This document shows, piece by piece, positions 6,733 through 15,450 of a DNA stretch of 42,805 nucleotides. Every line of letters starts with the position of its first letter. Position 1 is the first letter of the stretch. The notes under the pieces are model-generated. The model had not been told where the DNA came from. It saw only the letters and a list, made by a program, of their open reading frames with translations, and did not search any database. The position numbers and the translations under genes were made by a program. Source of the stretch: Clostridia bacterium (lineage in GTDB: Bacteria > Bacillota > Clostridia > Christensenellales > Aristaeellaceae); NCBI GenBank assembly GCA_017404985.1, contig JAFRBK010000042.1, forward strand, positions 1 to 42,805, given 5' to 3'.

Positions 6733-7884
6733 TCAGGATTTTGAGGGGAAGATCGGCTGGCCGTTAACGGCGATGTCGCCTTCGATCGGGATCAGCAGAT
6801 AGCTGCGCCCGTCAATCACCCTTGTTTCGAGAAGGTCAGCCTGCTTAGGATCGACTTTGATGGAGACGCTGGGCAGGTCAACCTTGAATTGCTTGGGAGC
6901 AACAATGTTGACAGCGGGCAGCACTGCGCCTGCGCCGAAGGTCTTGTCAAATCCGTCCTGGAAGGCTTCCACCCGTTCCGCGGAGATGCCGCCGTCCGTA
7001 AGAATGCGGGCAACATCCTGCTTGGCAAGCATCAGCGGTTCCGCGTCTTTGTCCTGCTCATCAATCAGGCCGGACACAACGCCATGCATTTCCTGCACGA
7101 TGTCCAGAGAGCACTCTGCTCCGAGGCTCTGGGCCAAAAGGGCCTGGAAATGATCCGTCTGTTCCGCGGCCGGCATCTCCGCCTCGACATTCAAGGCGGC
7201 TTTCAGGAAATCCGCATGGGCATCGTTGCAGTCTTTGCTGAAGAAGAGAATCGTGTTTACATCGGCAGCGCCGCCTTCATACAGCGGAAACAGGAACCCC
7301 AGCGCCGGCGCGCCGGCCAGCCACTCCGGAGCCCGTTCATGGAAGATGCTGTCAGAGGGCACATATCTCAGCGCCGGCTTTTCCTGCTTGACAGGACAGA
7401 CAGCACAAAGGAAATAGCTGAACGCCCGGTCGGAGTTTTCGTGATCGATCTCACCGTTTATATCGCGCCGGCGCACATCCATATCATCATGCATCAGCAG
7501 GATGAGCCAGTTGTCAGCCGTCTGGGCATCCTCGACAGACTGCATATCCGGATGTTCCGCACGAATTCCCGCAATCAGCCTGGTGAAAAGTGTCTGCACC
7601 GCCTCCTCATCGTTCAGGCCGGAATTCCGGACGCGGAGAAGAAGATCATCATTTTCCGCCGGGAACGCGATGGGATTGAGCGTCTGGCCGATCTGGCCGG
7701 AGAGAACCTTCTTGAAGATGGACATATACTTTTCATTTTCCTGCTCATAGAGCGTTGCGACCGGGAGGGCGAAACTTGTGATTGGATTTCCGACATAGTC
7801 CACATAGCAGCCGCAGATCAGAGATGGGTTTCTCTTATCGGGATTCAGCCGCCGTTTGATTTCAGCAAGGTCATGTTGATTCAT
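6733..7884 (-). CDS. DUF4317 family protein
   Basis: The protein has 383 aa. Its N-terminus (IKRRLNPDKRNPSLICGCYV) and the block AFSYFLCAVCPVKQ are characteristic of DUF4317, a Firmicutes family of unknown function. No signal peptide or membrane helix is apparent. The ATG at 7884 overlaps the stop of the preceding small gene as ATGA, and AGGAAAGGAAA lies about 11 nt upstream. A longer frame to 8013 runs through the small gene and is not preferred. Confidence 0.85.
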   Translation of the reverse strand: MNQHDLAEIKRRLNPDKRNPSLICGCYVDYVGNPITSFALPVATLYEQENEKYMSIFKKVLSGQIGQTLNPIAFPAENDDLLLRVRNSGLNDEEAVQTLFTRLIAGIRAEHPDMQSVEDAQTADNWLILLMHDDMDVRRRDINGEIDHENSDRAFSYFLCAVCPVKQEKPALRYVPSDSIFHERAPEWLAGAPALGFLFPLYEGGAADVNTILFFSKDCNDAHADFLKAALNVEAEMPAAEQTDHFQALLAQSLGAECSLDIVQEMHGVVSGLIDEQDKDAEPLMLAKQDVARILTDGGISAERVEAFQDGFDKTFGAGAVLPAVNIVAPKQFKVDLPSVSIKVDPKQADLLETRVIDGRSYLLIPIEGDIAVNGQPIFPSKS

Positions 7885-8201
7885 GGATGAAATGTTTCCT
7901 TTCCTGTAACACATTTTGTTTTCAGCGGCTTCGGGCGAATTCCGGTAAAAGGGAAACCGGATCCGGCGGAAGCCGCAGGAGCATATTTTACCATTAAGTG
8001 GTGAATGGCGCAAATTTCACACAAAAAAAATCCCATGCCGTAATCGTCCTCACGGTCATGGGCGTCTTTCTTGCGGTTATACCGTTTCCTGCTCTCAACG
8101 GTCTTTGTTACCGGGCTGAAGGCCCAGGTGACGCGCCGCTGCCGGTTGAGCTCCTTCTGAGCCTTCTTGCTCAGCTTCCCTTTGGGAACAAACTTCGCCA
8201 T
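7881..8201 (-). CDS. Small basic protein, unknown function
   Basis: As read it is 106 aa. The first about 55 residues are strongly basic and look like a compact conserved small protein (KGKLSKKAQKELNRQRR, then SPVTKTVESRKRYNRKK, ending near DDYGMGFF). The rest is less protein-like. A run of eight A/T bases at 8023-8030 follows GMG; one base fewer would end the protein about ten codons later at TAA. Either the long form is real and translationally coupled to DUF4317 by the ATGA overlap, or the natural product is about 66 aa. A G-rich site (AAGGGGGG) precedes the start; GTG 8207 and ATG 8204 are alternatives. Confidence 0.6.
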   Translation of the reverse strand: MAKFVPKGKLSKKAQKELNRQRRVTWAFSPVTKTVESRKRYNRKKDAHDREDDYGMGFFLCEICAIHHLMVKYAPAASAGSGFPFTGIRPKPLKTKCVTGKETFHP

Positions 8202-8292
8202 CATCACCGCCCCCCTTCACATCGCGTGAGAGCATTGTACCACAGGCGGAAGGGGATGGCAAGCGCCGCATCCATCGGGGCTGACAATTCTC

Positions 8293-8321
8293 TTGAATCA
8301 TGCAACCCGGTATGATACAAT
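8293..8321 (+). promoter_or_regulatory. Promoter of the adenylate-forming enzyme operon
   Basis: TTGAAT (8293-8298), 17-nt spacer, TACAAT (8316-8321) with an extended -10 TG one base upstream. It starts the plus-strand unit 8381-12628 and lies back to back with the minus-strand small protein gene. Confidence 0.65.
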
Positions 8322-8380
8322 TAAAAGTACTATGTAAAAGAAGCCGTGCCAGCAATGAAACGGCCGGAAAGGAACCAACC

Positions 8381-11053
8381 ATGAAAGCAGCTGAAAGGGA
8401 ACAATTGGCAAAAGTGCAGGAACGCTACGACAGCGGCGAACTGGCGGACCAGAAATGCTGGTCCTTTATCAAGGAGCTGAACTCCTACAGCGAAGAGCGC
8501 CTGAACAGCATCGCGATCCATGACAGTTATCGGAAATACACCTACCGCCAGATGTTCCGTTACTGGGAACGGTACGCAGAAGCCTTCTCCGGTGTGAATA
8601 TTACTGGCAAAAACCATTCCCGCGTTGCGCTGATCGGCATGCAGCAGACGGAGACCATTTTTGCCTTCTACGCCCTGAACATGACCGGGGCCTCCGTATC
8701 CCTCATTTATCATCTGGACCTGTATGATGAAAAGCGCATCCGGACCATGCTCGAAAGGGAGAAGATCACCGATCTGGTGATTTCCGAGGTCAATGCTTTT
8801 CCGAATGTCATGAAGAAACTCCTGCGCGAAAAGGAAGTTCTCGGCCTGCGGAACATTATTCTGCTGGAAAGCCCCATGGGCGGCGAATACGGCATCCCCC
8901 CGCTGGAGGCAGTCCGCAAGCTGAACGCGGCCATGTTCCGCGAGCTTGGGGGCGGGCTGCTGATGGCAGACCTTCTGAAGGAATATGAGGCCACGCCCAT
9001 CGCCTACGGCAGCCCGGAATCCACAGACGGGTCCGTGATCATGCACACCACGGGCACGGTGAGCGGCATTCACAAGCCGATCCCCATGGCTGACAAGGCT
9101 TTGAACTCTTTCGTGATCTGCGCCATGGAAGCGAAGGACACATACGACGATTTCAAAAAAGCGCCGAAAAAAATGGTCAGCTTCCTGGCGCTGTGCCTGT
9201 CCTGGGTTTACTCGATGGTGGACATGCTGCATACGCCTCTCGGCCTCGGCATGGAAGTGGTGTGCCTGCCCCTGGGCGCCACCAACCCGCATTTTGCCAA
9301 CGCGATCGAAGAATGCGGCATCAGCATTCTCTTTACCAGCATGAGCATTCTGGATACCTGGAACAAGACGATGCCCGATATCGACCTGTCCAAGGTGAAG
9401 GTTGTGTTCATGGGAGGCACCTATATTTCTCCCGAATTCAAGAAGAGCTTCAACGATTATCTGCGGTCCTGCGGCTCCACCGCACGGATTATCAACGGCT
9501 ACGGGCTGTCCGAATTGGGCGGCGCCTGCATCGTCGCCCCCTCGGACCGGGAAGACGACGCCATCGGCTATCCGCTGCCGGGCTTCAAGGTTAAAATTTT
9601 CTCCGAAGATGAAAAGAAGTTCTACGACCTTTCCGACGGGCCGCGCACCGGCGTCCTGTATCTATCCTCCCCCACGATGAGCAGCGGACGGCTGGGGGAC
9701 ACCGTATTCTTCGAACTGGAAAAGGTCGACGGGGAAGACTATTTCAACTCCAATGACCTTGTGCGGGTGAACGAAGACGGAAGCATGACCTGCATCGGGC
9801 GGTCCAACAAATTCTTTGTCAACAACGCCGGCGTGCGCTTTGACGCCGGGCTGGTCGAGACCGCCATGACCGCGCAGCCGGGCATCGCGGCCTGCGGCGT
9901 TGTGCCGGAGCACCACAAGATCCTGCATGACAATGTTCCCGTCCTCTATGTGGAAACGACCGGCGATTCGGACGGGTTAGGCGTGATGCGCGACGCGCTG
10001 ATTCAGGTGTTCATCAAAGACGGAAAACTGGCGGAGACCAATCTGCCCAGCCAGTGTGTGCTGGTGGAGAAAATGCCGCTGAATTCCGGCGGGAAGGTGG
10101 ACACGAAACGGCTGCAGTCCGGCGCCGTTGCCGGAAAGAGGTTCGGCATCAGGCATGTCAAACTGGACGGCAGGATCAATGATATCCTGCTCCTGCCCGC
10201 GGCGGACGGGGAATCCGCCGCGTTGAGCGGAGGCATTCCGGAGGAACTGGAGAACGATCCCTACAACATCCTGAACGAGATCTTTGCCGCCATTCCGGAG
10301 ATCAAAAGCGGCGGAATGTCCAAGATTCTGAGCATTCCCGGCCTGCGGGAACTGGTCAAGAAGCTCACGGACTTTGACCTGGACAACATTCCGGGAAGCA
10401 TCACCAAACTGGGCCCGAAGATTATGAAGCTTTCCATTGATGAGCTGCCGCCCCTGCCGAAGATGAACGGAGACGGGAAAAAGAGCGACACGAGGGACTG
10501 GCTGAAGAATCTGCTGTCCGTGTTTGAAGGAGTGGAAGCGCCCGCGCTGCCGCTGCCCGTGGTACCGCCGCTACCCATCGTTCCGCCGCCGCTGCCGCTT
10601 CTGCCGCCGGTGCTGCCCCTGGCACCCTGGGGATGGTCCGGGAAGAAGAACAGGAATAAGGATGACCGCAAGGACCAATGGAATCAGGTGAAAAACGACG
10701 CGGAAACCCGCAGGGAGACGATGCGGGGAGCGCAGAAAGCGTCCGTGGATGCCTGGAATGACCAATGGGACAAGGCCTTTCCCAAACTGATGGAGATTCT
10801 GGAAAGCTTCGCCGCTTCCCTGCCTGACGAAGCGCCTACGCTGTTCGGGATGCCGATTTTCGGCGTGTCCCCGAGGGGCTTTATGGAAAAGATGAACGAG
10901 TTCACGGAAAACGCCGGCAAGCATGCCAGGGAGCAGGCGGATTCCTTCAACGACTTCGTGCGGAAGGGACAGCAGCAGGCCAAAGAAGTGATTACGAAGA
11001 CTGTGGAACGCATCGAGAACGATACGGAAGATATCCTCGACGATGCGGAGTAA
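8381..11053 (+). CDS. Adenylate-forming (AMP-binding) enzyme fused to phasin-like helical domain
   Basis: The protein has 890 aa. Residues about 30-580 are an ANL-superfamily adenylating domain: A3-like HTTGTVSGIHKP (222-233), A5 NGYGLSE (372-378), A7/A8-like NDLVRVNEDG...GRSNKF (458-478) and an A10 lysine in NSGGKVD (K572). The A3 loop departs from the usual TSGTTGxPK. Residues about 625-700 are amphipathic, 720-749 are almost only Pro, Leu and Val, and 750-890 form a charged, Trp-containing helical domain paralogous to the next gene product. Acyl-CoA or acyl-AMP ligase activity on a carboxylic acid is likely; the substrate is unknown. The ATG at 8381 has GGAAAGGA about 7 nt upstream. The tail may anchor the enzyme to a hydrophobic surface (inference). 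Confidence 0.85.
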   Translation: MKAAEREQLAKVQERYDSGELADQKCWSFIKELNSYSEERLNSIAIHDSYRKYTYRQMFRYWERYAEAFSGVNITGKNHSRVALIGMQQTETIFAFYALNMTGASVSLIYHLDLYDEKRIRTMLEREKITDLVISEVNAFPNVMKKLLREKEVLGLRNIILLESPMGGEYGIPPLEAVRKLNAAMFRELGGGLLMADLLKEYEATPIAYGSPESTDGSVIMHTTGTVSGIHKPIPMADKALNSFVICAMEAKDTYDDFKKAPKKMVSFLALCLSWVYSMVDMLHTPLGLGMEVVCLPLGATNPHFANAIEECGISILFTSMSILDTWNKTMPDIDLSKVKVVFMGGTYISPEFKKSFNDYLRSCGSTARIINGYGLSELGGACIVAPSDREDDAIGYPLPGFKVKIFSEDEKKFYDLSDGPRTGVLYLSSPTMSSGRLGDTVFFELEKVDGEDYFNSNDLVRVNEDGSMTCIGRSNKFFVNNAGVRFDAGLVETAMTAQPGIAACGVVPEHHKILHDNVPVLYVETTGDSDGLGVMRDALIQVFIKDGKLAETNLPSQCVLVEKMPLNSGGKVDTKRLQSGAVAGKRFGIRHVKLDGRINDILLLPAADGESAALSGGIPEELENDPYNILNEIFAAIPEIKSGGMSKILSIPGLRELVKKLTDFDLDNIPGSITKLGPKIMKLSIDELPPLPKMNGDGKKSDTRDWLKNLLSVFEGVEAPALPLPVVPPLPIVPPPLPLLPPVLPLAPWGWSGKKNRNKDDRKDQWNQVKNDAETRRETMRGAQKASVDAWNDQWDKAFPKLMEILESFAASLPDEAPTLFGMPIFGVSPRGFMEKMNEFTENAGKHAREQADSFNDFVRKGQQQAKEVITKTVERIENDTEDILDDAE

Positions 11054-11217
11054 GAAGACGATTCATCATCCGGCAATGAATAACCTGATGGAGGAGACCG
11101 GATCCCGGACCCATCCGGCAGCGAATGCCGGAGAAAAAAGCGTCTGACTGGCAGCGACGATGATGTTGCTGGCATTCAAACATAACTCTTAGGCAATTTT
11201 GAAAGGAGAACAAAACA

Positions 11218-11667
11218 ATGGGTAACAAAAAGAAGATGGCCAAGGCGCTCTTCCCGCTCATGATGGGCTGGGGATGGACCAAGAGCGAACGCAAGGAAAA
11301 CTGGAAAGACCTGAAATCCAACATGGAGAAGCTCTGGGACCAGTACCAGGATGTGCAGAAGACAACGAAGGACGCATGGAAGGACCGCTGGGAAAAAATC
11401 TTCCCGCAGCTCATGGAAATGCAGCAGACTTTCGCCGACACCCTGCCCGATGAGAAGGTCTCCCTGCCTGGGCTTCCTACCAGCCCCCTGTCCCCGAAAG
11501 AATTCGTGGAGAAAATGAAGAAATTCCAGGAAAATGCCCATTCGCACGCCGTGGAGCAGAGAGAGCATTTCTACAATTATGTCGTTGAGCGGCAGCAGCA
11601 GGTGAAAGATGCCGTTACGGATGCTGTGGACCAGGTCGAAGAGGACCTGGATGGAAAAGAAGACTGA
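11218..11667 (+). CDS. Phasin-like Trp-rich helical protein
   Basis: The protein has 149 aa, is predicted almost wholly helical and has no cysteine. It aligns with residues 750-890 of the upstream enzyme throughout: WGW near the start, DAWxDxWxKxFPxLME, LPDE, SPxxFxxKMxxFxENAxxHAxEQ and QQQxK. Size, composition and the W-K-D-x-W helix recall the polyhydroxyalkanoate inclusion proteins of Bacillus (PhaP type), which coat storage granules; this is resemblance in character, not a proven homology. AAAGGAG lies 8 nt before the ATG, 164 bp after the enzyme gene. The hydrolase gene starts inside its 3' end. Confidence 0.7.
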   Translation: MGNKKKMAKALFPLMMGWGWTKSERKENWKDLKSNMEKLWDQYQDVQKTTKDAWKDRWEKIFPQLMEMQQTFADTLPDEKVSLPGLPTSPLSPKEFVEKMKKFQENAHSHAVEQREHFYNYVVERQQQVKDAVTDAVDQVEEDLDGKED

Positions 11668-12628
11668 TTTCCGATCGGACAATCGGCGTATGAATCCGTT
11701 GTTTCAGGTTCCCATCAGGATGATGGACCGCAGGTGCAGAAGGCTGGAAGCCGGTATTGAAACCGGCCACCAGGTTCCTGATGGCGTTCTCGAATATCTG
11801 GATATGCCGTTCCAGGGGGCAGGAGGCGTTCCACTGGCAGTGGACATCTTCCGGGCAAAAGCCCGGGACCTTCGCCCCCTTCCCGTCGTGATCATGATTC
11901 ACGGCGGGGGCCTGGTGGTCGGCACCAGGAAACTGTCACGAACCTTCTGCGAAAAACTGGCGGCGCGGGGCTTTCTTGTATTTGCCCCGGAATACCGGAG
12001 GCTGACGGAAACCGACGTGTTTCAGGAAATCGGGGATGTGGCCGCAGCCCTTGCTTCCGTTTCCGGCATGCTTGCGGAATACGGGGGTGACCCTGACCGG
12101 GTTACCATCGTATCCGAAAGCGCCGGTTCCTTTTTGTCTGTCTATGCCGTTGCGGCCATGGGGTCTCCGGCCCTGCGAAAAGCCTTCGGGCTGCCGGAAG
12201 TTTCTCTTCGTGTTCGCGCGCTTGCCTGTTTCAGCGGGTTTTTTTATACCGCGCGCAGAGATCTGCCCGGCCTGGTCTATGGCCGGATGATGTTCGGAAA
12301 AAAGAGAAAAGAATCCTCCTTCAGGCGGTACCTGGATCCGGAATGCCCGGATGTGATGGACCGGCTTCCGCCCGTTTTTCTGGCCGGAAGCGATGCGGAT
12401 TTTCTGAAAAGCTATACAAAGCGCTATGCGGCGGCGCTGCGCAGTGCAGGGCATTCATGCAAGCTGGTTTACTACGAAGGCAACAAAAAACTGACCCATG
12501 CTTTTCCCGCGTTAAAACCCGACCTTCCGGAGAGCAGGAACGTGATGGATCAGTTAGTGGACTGGATCAGTCTACGGGAACATCAATCATGGACAGAAGA
12601 GCCAGCCGGGTCTGAACGGCTTTCATGA
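11651..12628 (+). CDS. Alpha/beta hydrolase (HSL-like esterase/lipase)
   Basis: The protein has 325 aa. HGGG (84-87) forms the oxyanion hole and VSESAGS places the nucleophile at S157 (SxSAG in place of the usual GDSAGG). GSDADFL and a late THAF supply the likely acid and histidine. This is the hormone-sensitive-lipase layout, acting on esters or lipids. There is no signal peptide, so it is cytoplasmic. The ATG at 11651 overlaps the end of the helical protein gene by 17 bp with GAGG 6 nt upstream; an ATG at 11690 is an alternative. Coupling to a phasin-like gene and an acid-activating enzyme suggests turnover of the same acyl material. Confidence 0.8.
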   Translation: MEKKTDFRSDNRRMNPLFQVPIRMMDRRCRRLEAGIETGHQVPDGVLEYLDMPFQGAGGVPLAVDIFRAKARDLRPLPVVIMIHGGGLVVGTRKLSRTFCEKLAARGFLVFAPEYRRLTETDVFQEIGDVAAALASVSGMLAEYGGDPDRVTIVSESAGSFLSVYAVAAMGSPALRKAFGLPEVSLRVRALACFSGFFYTARRDLPGLVYGRMMFGKKRKESSFRRYLDPECPDVMDRLPPVFLAGSDADFLKSYTKRYAAALRSAGHSCKLVYYEGNKKLTHAFPALKPDLPESRNVMDQLVDWISLREHQSWTEEPAGSERLS

Positions 12629-12647
12629 GCTCTTTCGTCTTTTCTTC

Positions 12648-13178
12648 TTATTTGGATTCTTCCGCATCGGCTTCTTCCTTCAGGAGCTCCTTCTTTTCCA
12701 CATGTTCGATCTCGGCGGCAATCTCCGAGGCATCCATGCGGGTAATGGAAATCTGGAAATCCTTCAGCTTGGCGGCCAACGCGGTTTCATTCTCCTCCTG
12801 CACAGTCAGCAGCACGGCGGTCTCCCCGTCGATCAGGCATTCGCTGGCTTTTTCCAGCAGCGCAGCCTTGTCATCCAGCTCCCTGTCATCCATGGAATCG
12901 CCGATCAGCGAGCCGATGGTGCCGCCGAACAGAACGCCCAGGGGGCCGGCGAGCACGCCGACCAGGCTGCCGATCAGGGTGCCGGTCCAGCCACGGCCTT
13001 TCACCGAGTCGCCGTCGATAAAGCCGTCCTCCAGGGAAAGCTGTCCGGCGTCCTTCTTAACAACGGCAGCCTGGGAAATCGCAAATCCTTTGTCGCCGGA
13101 ATCCTGACGCAGCACGCTCAGAATCTGGTAAGCCTCACTGGGGACATTGCAATTGACGATGATCACATTTTCCTTCAT
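12648..13178 (-). CDS. DUF1269 family membrane-associated protein
   Basis: The protein has 176 aa. A glycine-rich hydrophobic segment about residues 62-95 (TLIGSLVGVLAGPLG, then GGTIGSLIG) between two alpha/beta-like halves is typical of DUF1269. Function unknown. The start at 13178 follows AAAGGAT; a longer frame to 13226 lacks a ribosome binding site. It converges with the hydrolase gene with only 19 bp between stops, and no terminator hairpin is evident there. The 288 bp to the next gene hold divergent promoters and nothing else I can support. Confidence 0.75.
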   Translation of the reverse strand: MKENVIIVNCNVPSEAYQILSVLRQDSGDKGFAISQAAVVKKDAGQLSLEDGFIDGDSVKGRGWTGTLIGSLVGVLAGPLGVLFGGTIGSLIGDSMDDRELDDKAALLEKASECLIDGETAVLLTVQEENETALAAKLKDFQISITRMDASEIAAEIEHVEKKELLKEEADAEESK

Positions 13179-13466
13179 TGAACAAACATCCTTTCTTGTT
13201 TTCGATACAGGGCGATTGCCCGACAATTACATTCGTGTTTATTATCCATTATAATCATGTTACAGTCAAGGGGATATTCCAGAATGCCAAACTGTTTTTT
13301 CGTTTTGCGTTTGACAGGGCATTTGACAATTTGGAACATCGCAGTTGGTGAGCTTGCGGGAAACAAGAAAATACAGTATTATAAAATGAACTGGATGTTG
13401 TTGCGGATCACAGCCATCAAGGGTTTATTTGACTTTATTGTATCATCATTGACAGGAGGAACAAAC

Positions 13467-15398
13467 ATGCCCCAGAATATTCTTCTGACATCCCTGGACG
13501 TCCCGGAGAGCAACAAAACCCTGCGGTATTACTCCGTGCAGAACGAATTCGGCCGCGACTACTGTGAAGCCCTGCAGAGCATGGAAGCGAGCACGAAGTA
13601 TATCCTGTCCCGTTTCCCCATTGACGAGATTATCGTCTTCGGCGAGAAGGGTTCTTCAGAAGGCGTCGACGACGGGAAGCTCTTCCGCCTGAGGGACATG
13701 GACACCCCTGACCCGGAAGGGGAGGAACCCCTTTCCGCCTTCAGCCTGTATCGTTCCCGGATCGCGCAGTATATCGGCGAACAGAGCCAGGAACAGCAGG
13801 CTTATGACGAACTGCTGCCCGAAGAGAAACGGGAAAAGCTTGCCAGCTTTATCCGGGATTATCAGGAGCAGCATTCGAATCAGGAGACGAAACGGCTCAA
13901 CCGCTTTTTTGACGAGCTGGCAGGCAACAAGGAGTTCTATGAGCAGCTCAAGGATGCGCTTTTCGATGCTTTCCCGGAGGCCCGCAGTGATTCCAGGACT
14001 ACGATGAAGTGGGTGAAAAACTATCTGTATAAACAGCTGAAGCCTACTGCCAAGCTGGAGATTCTTCCGATCAACGAAAATGTCTGCGCCCGTTATGTCC
14101 CGGCCGTCCTGCTGGAGAAACGGGAGTATTGGGTCAACCGCGTCCTGGACATCAATCAGGATGTGATCGACGGCAAGGATGAAATCAACCTGTATGTTTC
14201 CCTGGGCAGCAACTCCACGGTGGACGACCATCTTGTCATGAATATACTGAACATTCTGGTTTCCACGCCGGGAAGCAATGTCCACCTGAGGAAAAACATC
14301 AGGGTTTATGAATCTTCCGGGAATCTGGCAGGATCGATTGAAGACAACACCGCCATTTTCCGTACCACAGACCTGGTTGCAGCGGCGCATGCCTTTCTGA
14401 ATTACAGCAAGACAGATTTGCTTGTGGATTTCTGGGAAAACTGCGGGGAGCACAGCGATCGGATCAGCAGCCTGATCTATGCTGCGCGCCATGTGGACGT
14501 GGGAATTTCCATGTGCAATATCACGGAGGTGCAGGAAGGCATCCAGCTGCTGCGCAGGCTGTTCAGAAATGACCGTCCCTGGACGGACGCAGGATATTAC
14601 GGGCTCCTGTTCGGCATGATTGCCGAATGCATACAGGCGGATTACAGCGCACTGCTGGAGGGCGACGGCCCCATCCCCTTTATCGAACTGATCAAATGGG
14701 CCAACAAGCATCAGCTGTACCAGCAGGTTCTGACCCTGATTGAATCCAACGCGCCGAACAGCCTGGTCAGCTCCGGCATCTTCTACTACTGTGACGACGA
14801 GGCGCAGGCAAAAGAGATCACGAACCTGTTCGCCCTGCAGCGGCTGGAGATGAAGCCTTACGAATACTACAAGATGGATGACCTTGACCATTATTTTATC
14901 AAAAACTATGATCGGGGCAGCGTTAAAATTGGCGGATCCAAAGGGGAGAACAGGACGCTTCTGTACGCCATGCTGCGGGCGCAGTCCATTGAAAACCAGA
15001 ACCCAGGCAAGATCAGAGGCTGTACCGCATGCAGCAACATAGAAACGGTGCAGAATGTCCTGTATGCCTACTATCACCTGGGCGAGGTCCGAAACAAGAT
15101 CAGCCATGCGGACGAAGCCGCGCTGGCTGAGCAACGCCTGATTGTATCCGAAAGCGACATCAGCTATGCCATGATCAAGATGCGGGAAAGCATTGATTTC
15201 TTCATTATGAATTATGAAAAGGCCCTGGCGGAAGTGGGGGACAAAAAACCGAAGATCGTTGCCATCACCCCTGATGACGTCCGGAAAACCGCAGACCACC
15301 TGAAGTACATGAAAAGCCAGGAGGAGCGGAATGCATCCGGCGGGGACAAAGGCGGAAAATGGCAGGCGAAACCGGAAGACGGGAAAAAGATGTCCTGA
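13467..15398 (+). CDS. TM1812/Csx1-type CARF-HEPN protein, orphan
   Basis: The protein has 643 aa. The N-terminus ILLTSLDV...YYSVQN...YCEALQSMEASTKYIL, then IDEIIVFG, and a second block NLYVSLGSNS near 241-250, fit the Rossmann-like sensor (CARF-type) part of TM1812-family CRISPR-associated proteins. The C-terminal third is helical and contains R542-NKIS-H547, the R-x4-H motif of HEPN ribonucleases. Relatives are RNases switched on by cyclic oligoadenylate. Here no cas gene, CRISPR array or nucleotide cyclase is in view. The start at 13467 has an ideal AGGAGG 8 nt upstream; the frame is open back to 13257 but without support. A terminator follows. Confidence 0.7.
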   Translation: MPQNILLTSLDVPESNKTLRYYSVQNEFGRDYCEALQSMEASTKYILSRFPIDEIIVFGEKGSSEGVDDGKLFRLRDMDTPDPEGEEPLSAFSLYRSRIAQYIGEQSQEQQAYDELLPEEKREKLASFIRDYQEQHSNQETKRLNRFFDELAGNKEFYEQLKDALFDAFPEARSDSRTTMKWVKNYLYKQLKPTAKLEILPINENVCARYVPAVLLEKREYWVNRVLDINQDVIDGKDEINLYVSLGSNSTVDDHLVMNILNILVSTPGSNVHLRKNIRVYESSGNLAGSIEDNTAIFRTTDLVAAAHAFLNYSKTDLLVDFWENCGEHSDRISSLIYAARHVDVGISMCNITEVQEGIQLLRRLFRNDRPWTDAGYYGLLFGMIAECIQADYSALLEGDGPIPFIELIKWANKHQLYQQVLTLIESNAPNSLVSSGIFYYCDDEAQAKEITNLFALQRLEMKPYEYYKMDDLDHYFIKNYDRGSVKIGGSKGENRTLLYAMLRAQSIENQNPGKIRGCTACSNIETVQNVLYAYYHLGEVRNKISHADEAALAEQRLIVSESDISYAMIKMRESIDFFIMNYEKALAEVGDKKPKIVAITPDDVRKTADHLKYMKSQEERNASGGDKGGKWQAKPEDGKKMS

Positions 15399-15405
15399 GA
15401 TGCAG

Positions 15406-15436
15406 GAAACCCGGGCAGCGTGGCCCGGGTTTCTTT
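15406..15436 (+). terminator. Terminator of the TM1812-type gene
   Basis: GAAACCCGGGC, 6-nt loop, GCCCGGGTTTC (15423-15433), then TTTG. It separates two convergent genes (stops at 15398 and 15451). Confidence 0.75.
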
Positions 15437-15450
15437 GCAAAGAAGACGAT

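Noticed and set aside
13257-13466. 70-residue extension of the TM1812-type protein
   Set aside because: No ribosome binding site; the region looks like promoter DNA, and AGGAGG marks the start at 13467.
13656-15440. 594-codon frame on the minus strand opposite the TM1812-type gene
   Set aside because: A shadow of the plus-strand gene with low-complexity composition and no recognisable domain.
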